This document shows, piece after piece, positions 18,429 through 26,000 of a stretch of DNA of 64,000 bases. Below the pieces are notes generated by a model that was not told where the DNA came from, did not search any database, and saw only the letters and a list, made by a program, of their open reading frames with translations. The translations under genes were made by a program, and so were the position numbers. Source of the DNA: Thiohalocapsa sp. PB-PSB1 (lineage in GTDB: Bacteria > Pseudomonadota > Gammaproteobacteria > Chromatiales > Chromatiaceae); NCBI GenBank assembly GCA_016745215.1, contig CP050890.1, positions 1-64,000 on the forward strand, in the 5' to 3' direction. Each line of letters opens with the position of its first letter. The stretch's first letter is position 1.

Positions 18429-18540
18429 GATTGCCGGAGAGAAATGGACCAACTGGCACCAGTTTCTTGTTCGCCTTCGCGACGTCGAGGCCGGACGAGA
18501 AGACAAGCCAGGTAGTTTGTTTCTCGATAGCAATCGCCCA
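18429..18540. repeat. Repeat family B, copy 1
   Basis: About 112 bases bounded by imperfect inverted ends, GGCGATTGCCGGAGAGAAA on the left and the inverse of GGCGATTGCTATCGAGAAAC on the right. The interior GACCAACTGGCACCAG and TTCGCCTTCGCGA recur near 48.5 and 49.6 kb. There is no coding potential. The remaining 430 bases before soxY show no convincing gene. Confidence 0.65.
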
Positions 18541-18972
18541 AGTTGGCTTGCATGATTCTTTGACTTGCCTCAGCATTTTCACGAGGTGTTCGTATAGCAC
18601 CGGAAAGTTTCCAGCAAGCCCAAGATAGGCTAAGCTATCTGACCCTCATCACTCGACGGTCTTGACTGACCAGAGAGTCAGAACTAAGCCTCGGTACAGG
18701 GGCAAAATAACGACAAGAGCATGAAAACGACACCATAACGACGCTGATCTCGAGGACTCCCGAGGTGTACGCAATCCGTATCAGGCCAGCGCAGACCATG
18801 TCGCAGCAGCAGCGATGAGATGCCGGTATGGCTCAAACTTCGGTGGGTCTGGAATGGATCATGGATCACAGCATGCAAATCAGCCCAGGCTTGGCTGCAG
18901 TGAACAGCCGCGTATCCATCCTGGCTGAAAAAGCACAACTCAACCAACCCCTAGGCTCTATCGGAGAAACTG

Positions 18973-19449
18973 ATGATTGACTCAAAACGCAGAGTGCTGC
19001 TCAAAGGCTCGCTTGGTGCTGGCGCCATTGGTGTCGCTGTCAGTGCTGGCCTGTTAACCCCCCGCGACGTGCTGGCAACAGAATGGCCAGAGAGTGCCTT
19101 CACTGCCGAGAAAATGGCCGATGCCTTGGAGAATCTGCTGGGCAGCGACACCGCCGAGAACAGCGATGCCGTGAAGATCAAGGCACCGGATATCGCCGAG
19201 AACGGCGCCGTGGTGCCAATTACCGTAGAAAGCGACATGCAGGGCGCAAAATCCATCTCCATTATCGCCTCTGGTAATAACACACCGTTGATCGCCTCAT
19301 TCGATTTAGGCGAGGACGCGGTGCCCTTCGTATCGACCCGCATCAAAATGGCGAAAACGGCCGACGTGGTCGCAGTGGTGCAGACCGATGATGGACTGTT
19401 CAGTGCCACGAAACCGGTTAAGGTCACCATCGGCGGCTGCGGCGGCTGA
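18973..19449 (+). CDS. soxY: Sulfur-carrier protein SoxY
   Basis: SoxY carries sulfur intermediates on a C-terminal cysteine during thiosulfate oxidation by the periplasmic Sox complex. The 158-residue product has a twin-arginine-like leader (DSKRRVLLKGSLGAGAIGVAVSAG) and ends GGCGG, the swinging-arm motif that bears sulfur. soxZ follows 50 bases downstream, as usual. soxAXB are not here, so the pair is stand-alone, as in many sulfur oxidisers with dispersed sox genes. Confidence 0.95.
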   Translation: MIDSKRRVLLKGSLGAGAIGVAVSAGLLTPRDVLATEWPESAFTAEKMADALENLLGSDTAENSDAVKIKAPDIAENGAVVPITVESDMQGAKSISIIASGNNTPLIASFDLGEDAVPFVSTRIKMAKTADVVAVVQTDDGLFSATKPVKVTIGGCGG

Positions 19450-19499
19450 TCGAAGAGCACATCGCATTTTATAGATCACCGAGTGAGGTAACAAAAGAA

Positions 19500-19826
19500 A
19501 TGGCCAGCGAAAAAAAAAGCAAGATCAAAATACGCGCCAGGATCGATGATGGCGTTACGACCGTCAAGTCATTAATGACTCATGTCATGGAAACGGGTCA
19601 GCGCAAGGATAAGAAAACCAACGAGCCGATCCCTGCGCACTTTATCAAGGAAGTCACCGCGAAGTGGAACGATCAAGTCGTCATGACGGCCTTATGGAGC
19701 GGTGGCGTCTCAAAGAATCCCTATTTGTCCTTTAAAATCAAGGGCGGCAAAGTCGGCGACAAGATCGAAATCAAGTGGACCGATAATCAGGGCGAAAGCG
19801 ATATCGGAACTGCCGAGATCAAGTGA
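19500..19826 (+). CDS. soxZ: Sulfur-oxidation protein SoxZ
   Basis: A 108-residue immunoglobulin-like partner of SoxY. It has KIKIRARIDDGVTTVKSLMTHVMETGQRKDKKTNEPIPAHFI, diagnostic for SoxZ, and ends with a TDNQGES-containing strand. It forms the SoxYZ heterodimer in the periplasm without its own signal peptide, being co-exported with Tat-dependent SoxY. It is co-transcribed with soxY by spacing. Confidence 0.95.
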   Translation: MASEKKSKIKIRARIDDGVTTVKSLMTHVMETGQRKDKKTNEPIPAHFIKEVTAKWNDQVVMTALWSGGVSKNPYLSFKIKGGKVGDKIEIKWTDNQGESDIGTAEIK

Positions 19827-19903
19827 CAAGCCGAAGGTAACAACGGAAATCACAGGGTGCTGCCGTTGTGAAATGTGGCTCTATTCAACGAGGATGACGT
19901 TTG

Positions 19904-19987
19904 ATTCACCGCAGAGATGTGGAGCAGGCAGAGAAGAGAGTGCGTTCGTCTTGGCTGCTCTGCGCATTCTGCATCTCTGTGGTGAAT
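19904..19987. repeat. Inverted repeat of the CACCGCAGAGA type
   Basis: The arms ATTCACCGCAGAGATG (19904-19919) and CATCTCTGTGGTGAAT (19972-19987) pair at 15 of 16 positions around a 52-base interior. Related half-sites occur at about 21147 (TTCACCGCAGAGACGCAGAG) and 21495. It resembles widespread dispersed repeats of proteobacteria and could also form a long hairpin after soxZ. Confidence 0.6.
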
Positions 19988-20040
19988 ACCCTAGAGCTAG
20001 GCTGTCGAAATCTGCAGTCTCACTAAAACAAGCGCTTCCC

Positions 20041-20175
20041 GGTTGATGGATGCTGAGTCGGTGTCGGGATCGGTGTCAAGGTCAACATTAGGGATTGGTA
20101 TCGAGCTGGCTGCTTTGATCGATGAGCGGATTCGGTTCCGATTCCGATAGCGACCCCGACACCGATGAGGCTTCC
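20041..20175. repeat. Low-complexity palindromic repeat, hexamer-based
   Basis: The left arm reads GGTGTCGGGATCGGTGTC and the right arm CCGATTCCGATAGCGACC followed by CCGACACCGAT. The arms are loosely complementary and built from GGTATC/GATACC-like units. A larger relative lies at 42.8-43.2 kb. No ORF of note. It is probably a decayed palindromic element. Confidence 0.45.
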
Positions 20176-20482
20176 CCAGTGCGTTCGATGAAGCAATCCA
20201 AGACCCGGCATCGGTTTGGCATCAAAACTCAGGACATTTCGACAGCCTACCCTAGAGCTCAGTCAGGTAAGATGACCCGGACGCGGCGGGCGAACTGGCC
20301 TGCGCAGAAAGACTCGCTCTCAGAAGCCCGGGTATTTCCGCACTTTTAGCGGCGAAAAAATCGTCGCGAAAATTCCGGGAAAGTGCCCAATCCAGGAGCC
20401 TGCATCCTGCTGCACCAGTCGAAATAAGAATACTACGCGTTCACATTGAAAATTGTGGGATATCACACTTTTTCCTCCGTAC

Positions 20483-20511
20483 GGAACTTGAAAGCTGGTC
20501 TATACTCCTAA
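20483..20511 (+). promoter_or_regulatory. Candidate promoter of the C-rich-loop RNA
   Basis: GGAACTT at 20483-20489 matches the sigma-E -35 consensus and is followed after 16 bases by TCCTAA (20506-20511). A TATACT at 20501-20506 overlaps and could serve sigma-70, though its -35 is poor. Either reading puts the start near 20512-20518, just before the first hairpin. Confidence 0.45.
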
Positions 20512-20516
20512 GTGAC

Positions 20517-20631
20517 ATGCGCCTAAAGGCGCAGGTCCGGTGGGCTCCCCCTCCCGCCGGACTTTCTTTCGGTCTTGTTACCGAAAGATGGTTGCCTCGG
20601 CGTCCTCCCCCGAACGCCGGGGCTTCTTTTT
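20517..20631 (+). ncRNA. Candidate small RNA with two C-rich anti-Shine-Dalgarno loops
   Basis: About 115 bases with four adjacent hairpins and no ORF. H1 is TGCGCC-TAAA-GGCGCA (20518-20533). H2 is a ten-base-pair stem (20535-20544 with 20553-20562) and loop CTCCCCCT. H3 is CTTTCGGT-CTTGTT-ACCGAAAG (20566-20587). H4 is a nine-base-pair stem (20595-20603 with 20614-20622), loop CCTCCCCCGA, then CTTCTTTTT as terminator. The C-rich loops complement Shine-Dalgarno sequences, as in the CcsR/cuckoo RNAs of alphaproteobacteria; similarity to them is by design only. A promoter-like sequence lies directly upstream. Confidence 0.6.
20595..20631 (+). terminator. Terminator of the candidate small RNA
   Basis: A CCTCGGCGT/ACGCCGGGG stem with one G-T pair and a ten-base loop is followed by CTTCTTTTT. 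It is unusual in presenting a C-run in the terminator loop. Confidence 0.7.
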
Positions 20632-20890
20632 AACAGGATTCGCCCCGCTTCTGCCTCGCAGTGGGTCAGCATCTCTCAAATATAATAAAAACTGACCGGT
20701 AACCTGAAGGCAGCGTCTCCAAATGCAGCAATTCCTGCCGTTTACATGCACGATCGCACGAGCACGGCGCGAACGCGTGTGGAGACCGTACAGGCGAACA
20801 CAGTTCTCGCCACGAGACGACGCTGGAGTTTGACTGGCTGTTCAGTCATCCTCGCGATGTTCCTAGAGCACATTCGTTTACGGCCGTCGA

Positions 20891-21133
20891 CTAGGAGGTG
20901 TCATGCGGCAAGGGCAGCAGAGGCGGCTGGATAATGGAACGATAGAGTGTGTCCCAATTGGAAATCAGGCAGAGATCGAAGCGAGCGCGCAGTTTGCGCC
21001 ACAAGCGCCTCCTGCTCTGCGCCATCGTTAAGGCGGCCTTGAACAGCCGGCAGCCGCGCTGTTGGATCTGATCGATCAAAAACGCCAGCATCATCAGGTG
21101 CATGAGCACGGTGCTGAGGGATACTGCCTTCAA
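20891..21133 (-). pseudogene. C-terminal remnant of a transposase
   Basis: About 80 codons including LMMLAFLIDQIQQRGCRLFKAAL and LWRKLRARFDLCLISNWDTLYRSI. This pattern (FLIDQxQQ, LWxxLRxxFxxxxI) resembles the C-terminus of a DDE transposase, but I cannot name the family firmly. No N-terminal part is present. It sits among repeats in the soxZ-integron gap. Confidence 0.4.
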
Positions 21134-21426
21134 AGAAAATGTGAGAATTCACCGCAGAGACGCAGAGGGGCCAAGGCGCCTCGCCCGCAAGCGGACCTTG
21201 ACCAGCCGCGGGAGCCGCTCGGCGTAGGAGCCCGCTTAGGGCGACCCGGCAAATGGTGCCAGCGGTGGACGCGAGCGCCGCGCCTTTCCCGGGAGAAAGG
21301 CTGTAGGCCACTGTCTTCTCGACAAATGAACTGAAGATCCTCTAAGGTGCAATCCGCCCAGCGCCGCTTGATTGGGATTAGGATCGAAAAGATATGACAT
21401 CAGGGCGTGAAAAACCTGATGCTTAC

Positions 21427-21474
21427 TGGGCCATGTTTACCGGGCCATGTTTACTGGGCCATGTTTACTGGGCG
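21427..21474. repeat. Tandem repeat, 14-base unit TGGGCCATGTTTAC
   Basis: Three consecutive copies (second with C at the first base) plus a partial fourth. There is no ORF and no recognisable role. It could have arisen by slippage. Confidence 0.8.
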
Positions 21475-21800
21475 CTGCCCTCAAAGAATATGAGGATTAA
21501 CTGCAGAAACGCAGAGTGCGCAAGGAAAAAAAGGAAAAAGGATACTCACTTTATCTGACCTCAGGATGGGTAGCCACTCTGTTTGTTTTGCTGCCGGAGC
21601 GACTCGCCGTGAGTTTCGCGGCAACCGTCGCCTAACTTCAATAGATCATTGGTTTGCTAGGATGCCTTGATCTTACTCATGTCCCAGTGCCGAGCAGTTG
21701 GGCAATGTGTTCGCGCGCATTATGATGTTGGCTCCAACCAAAGAAAAATTGCCGCGGAAAACGCGGAAAACAGGTTGCGTTGTTCGTACAGCCAGGATCG

Positions 21801-21917
21801 AAGTAAAGTGAAGTAAAGTGGGTGTCCTTTTTCTACTGTCCTTTTTCTACTGCTAAGTGAAGTAAAGTGGGTGTCCTTTTTCTAGGTGTCCTTTTTCTAG
21901 GTGCTTTTTCTAGGTGC
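21801..21917. repeat. Nested tandem repeats of GGTGTCCTTTTTCTA
   Basis: Units AAGTGAAGTAAAGTGG and GTGTCCTTTTTCTA recur several times with progressive truncation (GTGTCC, GTCC, GTGC starts). A similar GGTGTCCTTTTCTGTCT array lies at 41.47-41.57 kb beside another broken transposase. Confidence 0.75.
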
Positions 21918-21944
21918 GAACGCCCCAGTATTTTAACTTTATAA

Positions 21945-22349
21945 CCAACGTTTTACGGAAACGCCACAAGCACCCGCTCGTCAGTTGGTCGGAGTTATGA
22001 ACAAGGCCTAGTAGAGTCGATTCGAGATGATGGAAAAAAAGTGACTACGGACCGGCGCTATTTTATTGCTAGCCTGTCAGGCGATGTTAAACGATTTGCC
22101 CAAGCGGTTCGCTCTCATTGGGGAATTGAGAATTCACTGCATTGGGTTTTGAATGTGTCCTTTTCCGAAGATGCCAATCGAACGCGAAAAGGTCATGCAC
22201 CTGAAAACTATGCCATCCTACGACATATTGCACTCAATATTCTCAGGAAAGATATGACCTCAAAGAAAAGCATTAAATTAAAGCGACTCCGTGCCGGCTG
22301 GGATACGGATTATCTTGAGCAGTTACTTGATGTCCTACAAGCGGCCTAA
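21945..22349 (+). pseudogene. ISAs1-family transposase remnant (C-terminal third)
   Basis: The frame opens at 21945 and includes GLVESIRDDGKKVTTDRRYFIASL, VRSHWGIENSLHWVLNVSFSED and HAPENYAILRHIALNILRKD. The last two hold the HWxIEN...W and NxxxLRxxALN signatures of ISAs1/H-repeat transposases. Only about 135 of some 370 residues remain; the 5' part is replaced by the tandem repeat at 21.8 kb. It is inactive. Confidence 0.8.
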
Positions 22350-22404
22350 AATGGGAAATTTAGATGCGTTTGCCCTGCCACCAAAACTCGAAAGTTACGC
22401 TGGA

Positions 22405-22448
22405 ACTCAACGGCGCAGTATGCGGTCGGCTTGATGCGCATGTTAGCT
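22405..22448. other. Possible decayed attC at the left edge of the cassette cluster
   Basis: ACTCAAC (RYYYAAC form) at 22405 and GTTAGCT at 22442 flank a short interior with weak complementarity, directly at the 3' end of the RelE-type gene. This is where the attC of that cassette should be. It is shorter (44 bases) than normal sites, so it is a remnant at best. Confidence 0.3.
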
Positions 22449-22706
22449 CTTGGTCTTATACACTTGGCTACGATGGCCGACAACGACTACGATAACAACC
22501 CGCTTTGATTCCTGAATTTCATAAATCACCCGATAATCTCCTGCCCTGATGCGCCAAGCTTCTCTCCCGGACAGTTTCTTACATCCCACCGGTCTCGGTT
22601 CTATTTCTAATGCCTTTATTGCTTCAACAATTCTATTTTGATTGAGTTGAGATATCCTTGCGAGTGACCTTTGCGCAGATCTCTTGATATTTATGGAATA
22701 ACTCAT
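22443..22706 (-). CDS. RelE/ParE-family toxin
   Basis: An 87-residue basic protein beginning SYSINIKRSAQRSLARISQLNQNRI, with the LSGREAWRIRAGDYRVIYEI core. The R-x-G-x-Y-R-V-x-Y block is typical of RelE-type ribosome-dependent mRNA interferases. The start overlaps the antitoxin stop by an ATGA. Toxin-antitoxin pairs are common stabilisers of integron cassette arrays, and an attC follows immediately upstream of the pair. Confidence 0.9.
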   Translation of the reverse strand: MSYSINIKRSAQRSLARISQLNQNRIVEAIKALEIEPRPVGCKKLSGREAWRIRAGDYRVIYEIQESKRVVIVVVVGHRSQVYKTKS

Positions 22707-22909
22707 TCAAGTTTTCTGGCTCTAATTTCCTTGACTGCTTCATCAAACGGAACGAGTTCATCTGCTACCTCTTGTTTGGCGCGATCATAAGCGCGAATAT
22801 CTTCCAGCTCCTCGATTTCCTCAACAATTTCTTTCCATTCGGAAAAAGGAATTACAACGGATTTCTTATTCGAGTTCTCGTCGACAATGTACTCCGGGTG
22901 AACGTTCAT
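22703..22909 (-). CDS. RelB/Phd-like antitoxin
   Basis: A 68-residue acidic protein whose N-terminal half (YIVDENSNKKSVVIPFSEWKEIVEEIEELE) resembles Phd/YefM-type or RelB-type antitoxins, with a flexible charged C-terminus. It precedes and overlaps the RelE-type toxin, the standard order for an autoregulated pair. The exact antitoxin subfamily is uncertain. Confidence 0.82.
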   Translation of the reverse strand: MNVHPEYIVDENSNKKSVVIPFSEWKEIVEEIEELEDIRAYDRAKQEVADELVPFDEAVKEIRARKLE

Positions 22910-22954
22910 GAATCAGCCTCTTTAAATACGCAGTTGCCGTGGGTTTGTTGCGGA

Positions 22955-23040
22955 GCTAACGCCTCACATCACCGGCAGCAAAAAGCAGAGCGAGGAACGA
23001 GCGGCGCTTTTTGCTGTCCGAGTGTATGTGATTGTTAGGC
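22955..23040 (-). other. attC recombination site A
   Basis: GCTAAC at 22955-22960 and GTTAGGC at 23034-23040 bound two arms (CAGCAAAAAGC and GCTTTTTGCTG) that form an imperfect hairpin, the classic 59-base-element layout. It lies 10 bases from the stop of the large helicase gene and so marks the 3' end of that cassette. Confidence 0.85.
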
Positions 23041-23050
23041 ATTTCTATAT

Positions 23051-26000
23051 TCAATTACTCTCCGAAGAGTTGTTAATAATTTCAAAAACCTGATCCAGAT
23101 ACTTACCTTCAGCCGCCTCTGTCGCTTGCCGAATATAAGAAGGAACCATCTCAAGAAACTCAACCTTGCTTGTCGGCATATATTCAATAAGCGCCTCCAA
23201 CATAGAAGGCCGCAAGAGCCGCTTTGCATCCGGCGTATCTGGGAGGTCCTTACGAATCACTTCACGGTCGAACCGGATTAGCTGGCCTTTCAAACTGTCA
23301 TCTTCAAAAGTAGACAAATCGACCTGCGCTTCTTCACGCTCGACCTCTTCGATGATTTCCTCGATGTTATCGACTTCGCTCTCAACCTCTCCCACAACCG
23401 CAACCACCGGGGTCTTGATCGCGTTCAGCTCCCGAATGATCGGAGACAGCTCGCCGTGCGGATTCTTGAACCAATCAGTCGACCAGATGCGGCGAATTCT
23501 CCACCCCAAGCGTTCCAGAATGGTTTGACGAAGCCGATCGCGATCCCGGGCCGATTTGGCAGAATGGTAGGTGGCACCATCGCACTCAATACCCATCAGG
23601 TATCGTCCGGGATTGCCAGGGTCCACTACAGCCACATCGATAAAGAAACCGGCAACCCCCAGTTGGGGGATGCACTCGAAACCCTCTCTCGCCAGCGCCC
23701 CCATGACGGCAACCTCGAAGTCGCTGTCCGGCGCCCTCCCGGTCTCGCGCTGTGTACCATGGAGAATGCCCGTCTCACAGAAACCGAGGAAATCCCGCAA
23801 GGCCTGAACGCCTCGTTTGCTCGTCGACTCGGTAACGATGTCCTCCGAGCCCATGGAGCTAAAAATGTGCATTCGTTTCTTGGAGCGGGTGAACAGTACA
23901 TTCAGGCGGCGCCAACCGACATCCGAGTTGATCGGTCCGAACCGCTGGTAGACCCTCCCGCCGGGTTCCTGCGGCCCATAGGTCATCGAGATAAAGATGA
24001 CGTCCCGCTCGTCACCCTGAACGTTTTCTAGGTTCTTGACAAACAGGGATTCGCCGCGTGATGCGTCGCTGTCCAACCACTCCTGAAACACCACATCGTC
24101 TTTCGCGAGTGTTTCGATCGCGCGTTCTATCTGTTGCTTTTGCTCCGCGTTCATGGCGACGACGCCCAGACTCTCATCGGGGCGATGCCGAAAGTGTTCC
24201 CGAACAGCTTCGGAAATGATCCGCGCTTCTTCCAAATTCTTTCGATTCACAAAACAGCCGCGAGGCAACCTGGAGTACTGAATGCCGTAGTTCACTGTTT
24301 CCTTGTGCGGCGATGGGAAAAGCACCAGATCGCTGTTATAGAAAGAATGGTTCGAGAACGCAATCAAGTTTTCGTGTTGGGAACGGTAATGCCAGCGCAG
24401 CCGACGAGCCGGGAACATAGGTAGCGTGGCATCCAGAATGCTTTCCGATTCCTCGATGCCCGTAGGGTCTGTCTCGTCATCTTCAATCAAGCGATCAAAG
24501 AAGCTTGTCGGCGGCAGCTGCTTCGGATCGCCCACCACAACCAACTGCCTGCCACGGGCCACCGCACCTAGCGCATCCTGCGGCTTGATCTGTGAGGCTT
24601 CGTCCATCACCACAAAATCGAAGGCGATGCCGCCAGGGGCTAGGTACTGTGCCACGGACATCGGTCCCATCATGAAACAGGGCTTCAATGCTACCAAGGC
24701 GTTACCCGCCCTCTTGAGCAGTTGTCTGATGGGCATATGCCGGGTCTTCTTGCCGATCTCGTGCTCCAATAGAACCCGTTCGGTGCGCTCGCTCACCCGA
24801 GCGCCCATATTACCCGTGGGTATCTCGCCCTGATCGATTCTCCAGGCGATCTGTTCACACTGCAGCGCCTTTAGCTTGTTGTCGCACTCGCGGAACTTAT
24901 CCTGCAATGCCTCCTGGGAGCGGCCGGAGAAACGCCCGAGTTCGGGATCCTTGTGCAGAATCTCCCGTGCCAACAAATCATAAATGCCGGCCAGATAGGC
25001 AACCTCGACCTGGTCGAGCCGGATATCACCGTGCTCCACCGCGTCGGCCAGAACCGCCATGCCGAGCTGTTCGAGCTGCTGGCGTGATCGGATGTAATCC
25101 AACCAATTATGCAGTGTCTCTCCGGTTTCCAACGCCCGGTGGTTGCGAAGAATCAGGCCATCGACCCAATCACCACAACGCACCAACCAGCCATCCCAGT
25201 CGAGACGAACGATTGCTGCATAGTTGTCGTATGCCAAATCATGGGTATTCAGGGCTCCCTGCAGCTGTTCAGCGTGTTGGGCTAGTGTCTCGAACGTGGC
25301 GACCTGAGGATGTTCATAAAGGTGGTCAACGAGCGCCGGCATTTTTATCTGTTCGACAACACCGGTCGCCAGATCAAGGGTGTGGCGAAGCATCGGCAAG
25401 CCTTCGCCGTTATCGACATCCACCCCCACTTGCAGACCGAGCTTTCCACGGAACAACTTCCTGTCGAAGTCGGCGTTCCGCCATATTTCGACCCGTTGCC
25501 GCAACACGCCAAGCTGCTCGATACGGTTGGCCAAATCTGACACCGACAGTGAGTCGTCGCCAGCCAACGGGCCGCATGCCTGGATGGCTTGTTTCACGGC
25601 ACCAACCAGGCGTGGGATCGCGCCCCTGTCCCCGACTAATTGCGTCGAGGTATCCCGGAATTCGGCGACAGGCGAAAAAACTATCTTCAAACTTCCCAGA
25701 TCGTTCAACAGGCCATCGAGTTGCCTGGACAAGCCACGTTCCGATAGTGATCGCACCGCCTTTGCAACACTCGGTGACAATTCCAAAATGGCATCACCCA
25801 ACGGCACTTTCGCCCCAAAACCGACGCCATAGGCCTGTCGGACAGACCGATACCAGGCGCGCAGGGCCTCGAGGGCGTCAATGTCCGTGTCCAGCCCCCG
25901 GACATGCCCGCCCAGGGCATCCGCATAGCGCATATTCCCATCTAGCTTCTCGCGCTTCCCGGAAAATGCCGCCAGGTCATCGAGCGCCGACTGCATGTCG

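Noticed and set aside
18684..18947. 87-codon minus-strand frame before soxY
   Set aside because: No RBS or family pattern; the composition fits chance reading of intergenic repeat DNA.
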